Origin: Toxorhynchites rutilus septentrionalis
Taxonomy: Eukaryota; Arthropoda; Insecta; Diptera; Culicidae
Assembly: GCF_029784135.1 (NCBI RefSeq)
Contig: NC_073744.1
Span: 74,027,794-74,091,793 of the forward strand
Direction of reading: 5' to 3'
DNA length: 64,000 bases
Part shown: positions 1 to 12,894 of the stretch, one piece after another
How positions within the stretch are numbered: the first letter of the stretch is position 1
How the letters are laid out: every line of letters begins with the position of its first letter
Position numbers and translations under genes: made by a program
The notes under the pieces: generated by a model
The model's database searches: none
What the model saw: only the letters and a program-made list of their open reading frames with translations
Told to the model about the DNA's origin: nothing

Positions 1-315
1 TACCACTTTGAAATATGTTCGTCGTTACAAATAAATTTGATGAACGTCCTTTTACGTTTGATATGATGCCTAGGACTACCAAAATATTTGAACGGAAGAA
101 TTGTCAAACGATCATTGTATTTTACATTACCCTCTGAAATTATTGCACATGTCATGTTTACGTAGTTCTCGAACCACGAAATTTCATTCACCTCTAGTAT
201 CTGAAATAACGATTTTCTCAGGCTTCTCAGTTTAAAAGTACACATATAGTAAAACATATTCCGGTCAACACAACGGCAAGCGAGTACAAAAGTACTCAAC
301 ACCAAGAATTACCCT
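1..315. other. AT-rich noncoding sequence
   Basis: No coding, RNA or repeat signal that I can support; it runs into the minisatellite that follows. Confidence 0.5.
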
Positions 316-582
316 CGACTTGCATGTATTTGCAAAGTGCATTCCACATCAATTTTGAAGTCCGTGTTAGGGAAACACAGCTCAGTCGGAAAAGAATATC
401 CCCCGACTTGCATGTTTTGACAAAGCGGATTTCCACAGGCACATTGATTTTGAAGTCCGTGTTAGGAAAACACAACTCGGTGGGAACAAAAATACTCCCG
501 ACTTGCATGTATATTTGCAGAGCGGATTTCCACAGGTACATCGATTTTGAAGTCTGTGTTGGGGAAACCGTAAATCGGTCCA
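316..582. repeat. three-copy minisatellite, unit about 88-95 bp
   Basis: Units begin at about 316, 404 and 499, each opening with CGACTTGCATG. Each contains a TTTTGAAGTC(C/T)GTGTT block and a GGAAAC(A/C) block. The copies are diverged by substitutions and small indels. Reading frames across it exist only because the unit lacks stops; they are not taken as genes. Confidence 0.85.
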
Positions 583-1030
583 ATCAAAACATGGTAGTTA
601 GGGCGTTTAGATAACGCTTGACACTTTACAGTTATTCAATTGTTCATTTCATGAAAAATGAGGGGCTTAGAATGAAAGGGGTGTAAGTGATTTGATCGAT
701 TTCTCTACATCGACTCTCTCTTTTGGTCATAACTTAGCTGCAAACTCATTCCCAGCTGTATTTGACGATGTGGAAGATAGGTCAAAACCTCATCTATCAG
801 ATTCTACAGCAAACTCAAATTGGAACGTTTTTGCAGTTAAATTATTAATCAAAGAAAAAGTTTACGAAGAAAAATCGATCAAGTCACTTACACCCCTTGC
901 ACTCTATGCCCCTCAAATAATATTTTATTAATTGTGATAGACGCGTAGAAATATTTCCTATCAATTGTTGCAAACATCTTTCCGATCTGTTAAGAAATGT
1001 TCGAGTTATAATCATTCGAAATACGGGTAG
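575..1030. repeat. old dispersed repeat, interrupted by a MITE
   Basis: Both flanks of the MITE at 660-914 match, in inverted orientation, the sequence at about 47800-48040. Shared blocks include GTTATTCAATTGTT, GTGATAGACGCGTAGAAATA and ATTTCCTATCAATTG. The family is not recognised; it has no coding capacity. The copy near 47.9 kb lacks the MITE. Confidence 0.75.
660..914. mobile_element. 255 bp MITE, 4 bp target duplication (copy 1)
   Basis: Terminal inverted repeats of about 40 bp start GAGGGGCTTAGAATGAAAGG on the left; the right end is a slightly diverged complement. It is flanked by AAAT at 656-659 and 915-918. A second copy of exactly the same length lies at 14272-14526 with a different 4 bp duplication (ATAT). 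The internal open frame is too short and poorly conserved to be a transposase. A non-autonomous DNA transposon; the autonomous partner superfamily is not identifiable here. Confidence 0.88.
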
Positions 1031-2080
1031 GGTTAGCACACAAGTCGGCAGAACAAATGCATGGGAAAAAAATAAGTTCTTCCAGTTTTCATGAATTTAA
1101 ACCGTTAAGAGATGAAAAAAATGAAAATTCAAAACATTAGAACTACTGGACCGATTCAGGTGATCGATGTATTAAATTAAAGCTCTTTTTAGAAAAAAAT
1201 ATTACGCTCGCAAAAAATTTGGATTTGGTTTTCGTAATTATTAATTGTATTTGTTTTTTGTTGTTTTCAAGGCTTTGGACTGGAGGGCGCTATATTTTTA
1301 TGAGATGAGAGATGAGATGAGATTTTTGTCGATTTTATGTTATGATTTTTCAAAGTCAACCGATGGACCTATGACACTCTACCCCTCCCTCCCCCCTATA
1401 AGAGGATGGTGGTATGTCAAACCATCAAAGGAACATTTCTCGTACCCAAAAAACCCTCACATGTTAAGTTTGGCTCCATTTGCTTAATTAGTTCTCGAGT
1501 TTCGCAGAAATGTGTGTTTCATTTGTATGATAACTCCTCCATAGCGAGGGGGAGGAGTTTCGAATCACCATAGAAATATTATTTTCCCCCTAAAACCTCC
1601 ACTCGAGTTATGCAGAAATTTGTATCTCGTTTGTATGGCAATTTAAAAATTTTCCTGCATTTCATTCTTTAACCAAACTTTGCAGGTCTTATTGTTTTTG
1701 GGATAAAAATTTTTGTAAAAAATCAAGAAAAAAAACTTTGGCTCTTTCAAAATGTAGTCTAATTTTGTTTTTAACTTTGTTCGCAATGGTTTGACACCCA
1801 CAAAGTTTCATTGAAATTTTACATGGTCTTGCCTTAGAGGGTGCCATATTTTTTAATATTTTTTCTTGAAACGCTGAGGTATTTACAGAACATATCCAAA
1901 ATTCAGAGATGAGTTTTTTTCGTTTTCGATTATGATTTTTCAAAGCTAGTCGATGATCTGAAAAATAATGTTTTCCCCTTTTTCCAACAATTACTTTTTT
2001 CAGAAATTCATAACTTTTGAACTATGGACCGATTCAATTTATCTAAACTACTGGACCAATTTATTTATTTAGTTTTACAA
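1031..2080. repeat. degenerate dispersed repeat
   Basis: Contains recurring phrases (CTACTGGACCGATT, ATTAAATTAAAGC, ATTGTATTTGTTTTT, TATGATTTTTCAAAG) that recur in tandem at 48.6-49.4 kb. It is an old noncoding repeat. No gene is seen. Confidence 0.6.
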
Positions 2081-2240
2081 TTATTCTGTTATTCTGTTAT
2101 TCTGTTATTCTGTTATTCTGTTATTCTGTTATTCTGTTGTTCTGTTATTCTGTTATTCTGTGATTCTGTTATTCTGTTATTCTGTTATTCTGCTATTCTG
2201 TTATTCTGTTATTTTGTTATTTTGATATTCTGTTATTCTT
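2081..2240. repeat. octanucleotide array (GTTATTCT)n, about 20 copies
   Basis: Nearly perfect 8 bp periodicity with a few substitutions (TGTGATTC, TGCTATTC, TTTTGTTA). The hydrophobic open frame across it is an artefact of the repeat. Confidence 0.93.
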
Positions 2241-2809
2241 TCCTTAATGCTTACAAAAAAAGTTTTAAGTTTGTGCACGAAACAGGGTTTGTGATTTTTA
2301 AAACTAAGTAATGTTATTCTACCTGTTCCTTCTTCTTCAACCGGAGTAATATTTTTATGAAATTTTTTTGAAAACAAAATACGCTGAAAAAAATATTTCA
2401 AAAATTGAAATTAATTATCCTCGAAAGTATTTTTTCTCAAAAAAATGTGAATAGACAATTTTCAACTAGTTGTTGTTTTAATTTTTTTTAGCTTTTTTCC
2501 GAAAAATTTTCACTCACAAATTATAAGAGTTACAAAATGTTGATTAGAGGACTAAATGTAGGAAATTATGTATGTGTATTAACAAATATTTAAAAAAAAC
2601 AAAATTTTATTGAAAAAAAAAATTAGATTGATTTTTCTAAAAAAAATTTTTTTAAATTCTGAAAATAATGGATGTGAATAGTTCTTACAATTTCCAACAA
2701 GTCACCCTTACATCGGAAGATGGGCACTTTATATCTATTTTTTCAGAATTTTAATTAGCAATTTTTTGAGAAAAATTAATTTTTATTTATATAAAATATT
2801 TTGAAAATA
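2241..2809. other. AT-rich noncoding sequence
   Basis: A/T homopolymer-rich sequence with no supported feature. Confidence 0.5.
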
Positions 2810-3430
2810 CAGTCAACTCTCCCTAACTCGATATCCAAAGGGACCATCGAGTTAGGGAGGTATCGAGATACAGAACATTTTTTCCTAATTTTTTTTTATG
2901 TCTCAAATTGTCATATATTAGGGTAAGTGTTCCAATTATGGTATGAATTTGACTTTTTGATTCATTCCCTTAAAGTGAAAAAACACCTTTCTCATATAAA
3001 AAAAATATTTTTTCCAGAATCTTTCAGGAGGTGATAGACGGTTATATTTCACGAAAAAAATTTTTCTACGCATATGTTAGAATTTCAACGATGACAGACT
3101 TATAGAACTTTTTCTTTGTTTCGGATTCTGTTGGCTCAAACTGACTCTACATTGAAAAGTATGCTACGTAATCCGATTTTGTTGCTTTCATTTGAAAGAT
3201 GAGAAAATTTGGCACAGGATACGGTAGTGGAACATCTAAATTAGTGGATTAAACATTTTTGAAGTGGAAAATTTAAAAGTTTTTTTTTATTTGTATTTAT
3301 TAATTTTATCCTAAAAATTCATACTAAACTTGATTGTTTCTATCAATTAAATTAAAGCTCTCTAACCTCTCTACAATTTGTTCTTTGACGCCCAACTTCT
3401 ATCATTTGACCAGATTTTGTAGATATTATG
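2810..3430. mobile_element. pogo/Tigger-like MITE relic, left end visible
   Basis: After a TA dinucleotide the sequence opens CAGTCAACTCTCCCTAACTC. A 13 bp stem follows at 2820-2832 pairing with 2846-2858, a pattern typical of pogo/Tigger-type ends. Sequence at about 2935-3410 is homologous to the interior of the TIR element at 33376-34166, but the termini differ. I found no matching right terminus. No transposase is encoded. Confidence 0.5.
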
Positions 3431-3480
3431 AATTTTTGTAAAAAACAAAGAAAAAAATGTTGGGCCTTTTCAAAAAGTAG

Positions 3481-5300
3481 TTTTATTTATTTTCGAATAT
3501 TTCAAATATGCAAAGTTGCTTAAATGACCAATGTCTTTACACTCACAACGTTTCACTGCAATCTGAGATGGTGCTGTCAACTCCTAAGACGAGTTGACAT
3601 AAAATCCGTCAATGTGCATTCATATTGGTAATTGTTGGACGCGACTTCGGATATTTAAAGCTACTCGTGAGTGGAATCTATCAGTGGCTCGAGCATGGTA
3701 ATAAAATCAAACGTAAAACAACCTTCTTAAAAATTGAACACTTTGCGGCCAACCGATTCTAGCTCATGTCAAATTTCTCCCCGAGATTATCATACAATTA
3801 TCAAAGCAACAGAAACATCCAAAATTGATCATTATAAAGCGAGTGCAACTGCTTCTCTGGACTACTGAAGAGAGTGCTGCCTCTGATCCGATGCTATCCG
3901 CCCCCACAAATTGGCGCACTCTTTTCAGCCGTTTGGTCCACTATCTCGGGGCTCGTTTACAGTCATTAATCTTGATCTTCGGACTCTCGTCGACCATCGG
4001 TTGGTGGGTAACGGCTCTGCTTTTATTTCTTTTTCTTTCCCCCCTGTCAACCCCCCCCCCCCCGAGATTCAATTGCAGCACTTCTTGTTTGCGAAGCCAC
4101 CTTCCTTCCCCCTTCCTTCGCAGTGTCCACTCGGGGGACCGTGATTAACCGATCCCAAGCTATCGCAAGCAAGCAATCGAGAGAGCAGATTTTTTCAGCT
4201 GCAAATAAATCAAGCGATCTGCTATCTTCTGCTGTTGGCGCGGCTCAATAATGGCCACTCGAGATGCAAAATCTTGAAGCTCTGCTTCCGTTCGAAGGAC
4301 TGCTTAAAGCTACCTGGATCCCATGATTGCCTGAATTTACTACTTTAATGGAGGTATTTTGCAAGTTTGCAATCCATCTAAACTAACGAGTGTTGTTGAT
4401 TCTGACTATTTTTTTCGGTGAGCACGACGCAAAGTTGTGCCTTCCGCCCGACATCGTGAGTAGGCCAAATAGGAGCGTCCGAGAGTTTGCTCGTCAGACA
4501 TACAACTTCCGTTCTACTTCCTGTGAGCATATTATGTCTGCTTCCTCTAATAACATAGTGCGCTCAGTGCGCTCACTGCACACACACACACACCCATAAC
4601 ATTCATCCCCTCCTCCCACCTCGTGCAAATACACAACAGCATACGTCAGGGGGAGGGAAACATGACCGAGTGTACAGGCGAATGTCTCGCAGGTTCCTCG
4701 GTTTCTGCACCAATGGGGGTGACTCTGTTTATTTTGCTCAACGGGGTGGACAGTGTTGAAGGGTCGGCGGCGGCGGGGGTGTTGAGCTGCCGGAACGAAG
4801 GGGAAAATTTATGTGTGCACATTCCCTGGAGTTTCCCCCGATGGGTGTCTTTCCGTGGCGGCGGCAGCACCATCCACTAGCGGTCTTCACGGTCTTGGTC
4901 GCCCTGCGCTATTTGCTCCACTATGATGAGGTATCACAATATATATACATATGGTGGTTCACTATTGTGCGGTATAGAACACTTTATGTAGGTACGTAAC
5001 TTGGAATGCAGTGGAAATGAATGAAGAAAAGCAGAAGTTTGACTCTCTGTAACTGTTATTTTTTGTATTGAATATAGTGTAGAGTTTAAATGAGTTTGTA
5101 AAATGACTTGGCGAGCTTAAGCGGTGAACTGTTGTCTTCGCCAACAAGTTTATATGACACAATTCGAACGAATCAATATTGAATAATATCGAATCAATAT
5201 CGAGTAAAAACACAATCGATAATAATAAACCTTTCCTTGTGAAATTAAAAATCAAAGAAAAAAGTTGAGCATTGCAAATTAAGTGACTTACTCTAACAAT
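3481..5300. other. GC-richer, single-copy-looking island A
   Basis: Lacks the repeat families seen elsewhere in the window and has higher GC content. It includes a C14 run near 4047, a short (CA)n near 4579 and a GGCGG-rich stretch near 4765. Short open frames occur on both strands, but none resembles a known protein or shows convincing exon structure. It could be regulatory or unique intergenic DNA. Confidence 0.4.
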
Positions 5301-5905
5301 AGAGGATGAATGTAGATTTTTTTTTTTTCCAAAATATATATTTTTATCAAGGGTCATATGGCGTTAGCCTGACGGGGCCGGAGTTCAATATTTTGACAAT
5401 TTTTCTTATTATCAATGTTAGTAATATTTAACCGATTACTCGCGGTTGGCTCGAGGTCAGTATTACAAGTGTTCTCGTAATTGGGATGTTGCTGTCTCCA
5501 ATGCTCTGTACGTGTGCCCGACAAGGGATACTTCCTATTGGGATGCAGCTGACCATTAATCAGCAACGCCCCCTAGTATGTACCCCATATCTAGCGTGGT
5601 GCGTCTTCTCGACTCGAGGAATCCAGAATATTTAGAATGGTCACTAGCCGGCGCAATCATCAGCTCGTGTAGAGTTGTCATGAGCGGTACAACCTTTGGC
5701 TCTTGTTGAATCATCAGTGGACTGCACAACCTTCGGCCCGTGTATCTGTAAAGAGTGTGTGTATGTATTGCCGCGACTAAGTAAAAGCTTATAGATCGGA
5801 TAGGAGGGATATGAAACAGGGACACAACGAAGGAAACATCATTAAACGTTTACATCGGCGTTTCTGAGGAACAGGTATAGATGGAGCAGAAGATCAGGAT
5901 CACGG

Positions 5906-6573
5906 CTAGATATCCCGGACGGGGATATCCGATTGTCTGCCTTGTGCTCTCAGTGCTCTAGAGAGCTGAGAGCGAGCAGCATGGAACCGGATACACGACC
6001 AGACAACATGCTCGATGTCGTGGTAGCCATCGCCACAATCACAAAGATTGTTTGCTGCGAGCCCAATGCGATAGAGATGAGCGTTTAGGTTGTAGTGATT
6101 GGACATGAGCCGAGATATCACGCGAATGAAATCACGACCTACATCCAATCCCTTAAACCAAGCACTCGTCGAAAACTTAGGGATAATCGTGTGTAACCAA
6201 CGACCGAACTCATCTTCACTCCACATGCGCTGCCATGAGATGAGCGTTTATCAACTTTCATTGAGCGGATTGCCTCTATTGTGCTGAGACTGTCTGAAAA
6301 AATAAAATAATGGTCGATGGGCAGTGTTTCAATGATCCCTAGAGCATAGTATATCGCACCCATTTCTGCGACATACACGGAACAAGGATCTTTGAGTTTG
6401 AAAGAGGCACTGTAGTTTTCATTGAAGATGCCGAAGCCAGTGGACCCGTTTATGTATGAACCGTCAGTAAAGAACATTTTATCAGATCCAACTTTCCCAT
6501 ATTTTTCCGAAAATATCGACGGAATAACATTGTAGCGTAGGTGATCTGGTATTCCATGGATTTTTTGTCGCAT
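5906..6573 (-). pseudogene. LINE RNase H domain, frameshifted
   Basis: Downstream of the RT in the same element. Motifs of a type I RNase H are visible: FFTDGS (first aspartate), VYVAEMGAIYYAL (glutamate), and FIFSDSLSTIEAI (second aspartate). After a frame change near 6200-6230 follows a histidine/cysteine C-terminal part (LCDCGDGYHDIEHVVWSC), a frequent tail of I/LOA elements. The domain is thought to remove the RNA template after first-strand synthesis. Frame changes around 6640 and 6200 make it non-functional. Confidence 0.82.
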
Positions 6574-6621
6574 GGACAGATCAAAAATGACAGAGGAACT
6601 GCAAAAGTATGGGAAGCAAAC

Positions 6622-7734
6622 TTAGTTGGAGATGCCCGGTGAAGGGTGCACGTCGTGGGTAAGGTACTCATGGTATAGAGACATAAAACTTGACTGAGGA
6701 GTCAGTTGGAGTAGATTTTCGAAGTTATCAATCACCAATGGATTCATGATCTTGCAACGGATGAGAAATCTGTAGGATAATTCTGTGAACCGAAGAGTAA
6801 GCGGGGGTACTCCTGCCAAAACTTCGAGACTCATCGTATGTGTCGAATGCAAACACCCCATGGCTATACGCAAGCAACGATATTGTATCCTCTCCAGCTT
6901 GAGAATATGAATCCTGGCAGCTGATCGGAAGCAAAAACTGCCATATTTTAACACTGATAATATCGTTGTTTTGTACAACTGAATGAGGTCTCCTGGATGG
7001 GCACCCCACCATGTTCCGGTTATTGTTTGGAGAAAATTGATTCTTTGCTGGCATTTCTGTTTCAAATACGCAATGTGTCTCCCCCAGGTACACTTAGAAT
7101 CAAAATATACACCCAGGTATTTGAAAAACATAGAGTGTTGGATCGTTTTGCCGGATAGGTAAAGCTGGAATTGGGCGGGTTCGTGCTTCCTAGAAAAAAC
7201 GACCATTTCAGTTTTCTCCGTAGAGAATTCGATACCCAGCTTGAAGGCCCACGTGAGCAGATTGTTCATGGTATCTTGCAACGACTTTTGCAGAGCGACG
7301 GGATTAGTACCCGTGATGGAAATAACTCCATCGTCTGCAAGTTGTCTCAGCGTGCAGTCTCTAGTTAGACAATCATCCATATCATTGACGTAAAAACTGT
7401 ACAAGAGGGGGATTAGGCAGGAGCCTTGCGGTAGGCCCATAAAACTGTAACGAGAAGATTTTGAATTGCCATGAGAGAAATTCATGTGCTTTTCTGACAG
7501 TAAATTGTAAAGGAAATTATTCAGAATTTGTGAAAGTCCACGATTATGATCTACCATCGAAAAATTCTCATAATCGCATTGGAGCGGAATATCGCGTACG
7601 ACGCTTTGTGCAGGAACAGAATCGGGACAAACCTTCCTTGCAAATTTGAAAATCCAACGGTCAGAGTATTCCTCACTTTCATTGGTATGGTTCCAGCCAC
7701 GCATTCTCCTAGCCGTATTCCAAAGAGTACTCAT
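6622..7734 (-). pseudogene. LINE reverse transcriptase, palm to thumb, 5'-truncated
   Basis: A 370-residue open frame of a non-LTR reverse transcriptase, which would copy element RNA at a nicked chromosomal target. Visible motifs are LPQGSC (RT motif 4), QLADDGV (active-site box with LADD in place of YADD), FSTEKTEMVVFSRK, and FKYLGVYFDS followed by W-rich thumb sequence (TITGTWWGAHPGDL). The upstream fingers and the first catalytic aspartate are missing, so it cannot be functional. The frame breaks near 6640-6660, and the downstream connector and RNase H continue in other frames. Family assignment is by motif recognition. Confidence 0.88.
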
Positions 7735-7745
7735 AGCGGTCTCCC

Positions 7746-8329
7746 ATGATTATGATATCCAAAAATCAAAATCTTGGATTTAGTGCAATGTGTTGGATGT
7801 GGTCTTTCAATATGAGGATTTATGGATCGAGACTGAACGTAAATAGTAATTTAATCATTTATTCAAGAATATTGGGTGAATTTGTATGTACAAAGAATCT
7901 GCTTGTTATTGTGTTTTCATTTTATATTTCAATAAAAATAGAACTATATTCCGAACCTGATTGAATAAAAATCCAAACAAAAGCATGAAAATATATGTCA
8001 TAAATCGTAAACTATGGCAACGAATGCACTGAATGAAAACATTGTCGTATATGAAACCCGTTTTATTTCACAGAACACGATGAAAATGTCTGAAACATGT
8101 ATAGTTCCATCCCAATTGTGTAAATTCAAACACAAAAAGCGGCAACACCTCTGGAACTGAACAATTAAATAATGAAATGAAATAGGAATGCTTTTCAAAT
8201 CATTCGAAGGGCGGATGACAGAGACTAATATGTATGATGCAAGCTATCATTTAACAGTTTCCCCGAATGCATGCCAGATGCGGTTTTATGTTATTTATAA
8301 TTGTGTACACTGGATTCTTTTTTCATGCG
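7746..8329. other. AT-rich noncoding sequence
   Basis: Nothing I can support as gene or repeat. Confidence 0.45.
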
Positions 8330-8560
8330 ACTTTTTTGGTTTATTTATTTAGGGTCATTACATTTTAGCTGTAACAGAGCCGGGTTTGATCGTGTACAAG
8401 TTACATGTTCATCTTATCTATACACATGATAAAATCTGAAGCTGCCATTCAGGCGTAAGAGTATTCCTTATGTTTCATGGTTTGGTTTGACCGAACAGTG
8501 AAATCAGTTGATATGAGTTTTTTTTAATACCTACCGCTATTCCCCATACCAAAGAGCTCA
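8330..8560 (-). repeat. retroposon 3'-end fragment, 'GTAACAGAGCC' family
   Basis: A T-rich start followed by TTTTAGCTGTAACAGAGCCG, then GTGTAC and AGGCGTAAGAG blocks. Related copies lie at 26925-27309 and 33010-33310 in the same orientation, each beginning with a T-run. They look like the 3' untranslated tails of minus-strand retroposons; no ORF is present. Confidence 0.6.
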
Positions 8561-8649
8561 AAAAATTCCCCTGGTAGTGGACGCAACTATCTCAGCTCGA
8601 ACTGTACAGCAAAAAAAATAAACATTTAAAAAAAAGTTAATATTATAAG

Positions 8650-10734
<2,085 letters not shown>

Positions 10735-10784
10735 TAGACTAATAAAAACGAGCTGAGAAAATAAAACAAAAAGGCTAAACAATA

Positions 10785-12620
10785 TATATATATTTGAGAG
10801 CTAAAGTAAGTTGAAATTGGTGTGAAGTCCCAGTGGAATGACATTCCTTTTAAGGGACTAGCTGGTATAAAACGTAAAAAAAGCTCCAAATCTACATTCA
10901 TTTTATTAACTTGTTAAGGTTTCTGGTAGATCATACTGATGCTACTCAACCAAGAATATCGTGTAGATTTTCCTTAAGATTTTTTTTGAGTTTCTTTTTA
11001 AATATGTTGCGAATGTTAGTTTGTTTTGATTCAATAGGCAATTGGTTATACTTTTTTGGACCAACGATTGAAATTCTCTTCTGACCAAACTGTGTGTGCT
11101 CTTAATAAACATAGATTGTTTGAATTTCTGGCCGGATAGTTATGGCTAGCGGAAGGATAGAGTGATGGAAATTATTGTTATGAAGAGTGTCGTGAACAAA
11201 AATAATTGTTTGCATGTCGCAAAGACTGGTTATTGGAAGAATATTAAGGGAACTGTCTGAATATAATTGCAGAGTAGGAAACAATGCTGGTTTTTAAAGT
11301 ATTGTTTTCAAGCATCTATTTTAGAGAGTTTGAAGTTTTCTCAATTGAGATTTGCGAGCTCGCTATAACAAGGTAGTTTAGGCACGAGTGGACGTGAGCA
11401 AAATAAAATTTTGAAAGAATATTGCGTAATAGGAAATGACATACCCTCCCACAAAGAGATGAAACTTTTATCTCAACATATTCGGTGTGATCAATCCAAG
11501 AGAGTGTTGAATCCAAAATCAGACCCAAGTATTTGAATGATTTGACTTCTTCGTTAACACATGAGTTTAGCATAACACTGTCGTGTTGTGGGACAAACTT
11601 TTTGGAAGAATGGAAAAACATGCATTTGGTTTTGGAAACGTTCAGAGAAAGAAGATTGGCTGCAAAGTATTCTGAGAGAAACTTTAGGTCATCATTCATG
11701 TTGCAGACCATTTGCTCAACATCAGTTTGTGGATAGAAAAGAGCGGTGTCGTCTGCAAAAAGACGTGGGGTTCCCTTCAATTGGAGCCTAGACAAGTCGC
11801 GAACGTACAAAAGAAACAATAACGGACCTATGTTACTCCCTTGGGGTACGCCCACTGAACTGCTAGACATACCTATTGCTACAAACTGTTTTCTTCCCGA
11901 CAAATAGCTGCGTAATTTCTGCGTAATTTTTCAACTACTTTATTCAAATTTGACAATGTAGAAATCGGCCGGTAATTGCTAGGATCACACGCATCCTCTG
12001 ATTTGAAAATAGGAATAACCCTAGCAGTTTGTAGAAAATGCGGGTAGTAACCTGTTTCCAAAATTTTATTAAAGGATTCCGACAGAATTCGCGAGAAAAC
12101 AATACAGTTACTTTTGACAGTGTTCATTGAAATATTGTCGAAACCGCAGCTTTTATGACGTTCTAGGTCGTCTATTAATAGAATAACTTCATTTTCCGAA
12201 GCTGGGGTCAGAAGAATCGTATCAGAAATCCGTTGTTTATTTGAAAGTGTGTTCACTGAAGGATCAATGTGAATTGAGTCAGCTAATTTTTGTCCTACGT
12301 TAGCGAAAAAGTAGCGCATGTTTCCTGAGTTTCGGTAAATTTCACACCATCCTTAACCAGCTTCATTTTTAACAGATTTTCCGAAAATAAGATTTATGTT
12401 TTTCCACAACTTCGCATGGGAGGTGTTATTCAAAAGGCTATCATAACAGGATTTCTCAGTGTTTTTTTTTTCAATGAACTCGCTTCGTTGGATATGTATT
12501 TTAGAAGATCTCGAAGATGATTATCATTCGGATTCCTTTTTACCCGCTTAGCGTAGTTGTTCTTCATTTTGATCAACGACCAAAGATTGAGTGTCATTCA
12601 CGGACAAAAAATCCATTTTG
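10785..12620 (-). mobile_element. CR1/L2-group non-LTR retrotransposon, internally deleted
   Basis: Minus-strand LINE remnant with a broken RT and a 3' region that appears to end at a short TA-rich tail near 10785, rather than poly(A), as is common in CR1/L2-type elements. Upstream sequence (12320-12620) continues as a frameshifted linker. It abuts the end of the Helitron on the left. Clade placement is inferred from motif wording only. Confidence 0.78.
11316..12600 (-). pseudogene. CR1/L2-group reverse transcriptase, palm deleted
   Basis: The N-terminal part (12319 down to about 11930) shows finger motifs RVIPIFKSED and NYRPISTLSNLNKVVEKL. The C-terminal part (about 11903 to 11316) shows GVPQGSNIGPLLFLLYVRDL, LFADDTALFY and FKYLGLILDS. 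The roughly 90-100 residues normally between VVEKL and the SGRKQ segment, including the first catalytic aspartate, are missing. The junction at 11908-11929 carries an 11 bp sequence twice in tandem. Further upstream (12320-12600) the linker is readable only with frameshifts. It cannot encode a working RT. Confidence 0.82.
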
Positions 12621-12894
12621 TGTTAATCTGCTTGAAGTGAAAATTACCTTTCCTGTATCATATAAATATTCCAGAGATTGAAACGTTTGCCGATTTGAGA
12701 GGAAAAACATCTGTTTGAGAGATGTTATACGCTCACTTCGATTCTCGCGAGAAACCCAATACCGATTTTCATTTTCCCGCGAGTTATGATTGTCGAAATA
12801 TGGTTTTGTTTTCAGTGACTTCTTGATGTCGATAATGGTTTTTCACTTCTTCAGTACAGCTGAAAACATTGTATGAAAACATGCGGTAACTTTG

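Larger units (their letters stand above)
5318..7745 (-). mobile_element. 5'-truncated I/LOA-group non-LTR retrotransposon
   Basis: Minus-strand LINE remnant. It comprises the RT from mid-palm onward, thumb, a C-terminal RNase H domain, a 3' UTR and an A-rich tail (T-run at about 5318-5330 on the plus strand). The 5' end breaks off near 7745 inside the RT, the usual result of incomplete target-primed reverse transcription. Endonuclease and ORF1 are absent. Target-site duplications are not clear. RT plus RNase H places it in the I/LOA/Outcast-type group common in mosquitoes; the exact clade would need a tree. Confidence 0.88.

Noticed and set aside
692..931. 79-codon frame in the MITE (and the related frame at 14304-14519)
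   Set aside because: Frames differ by non-synonymous changes and length; the element is a short non-autonomous MITE.
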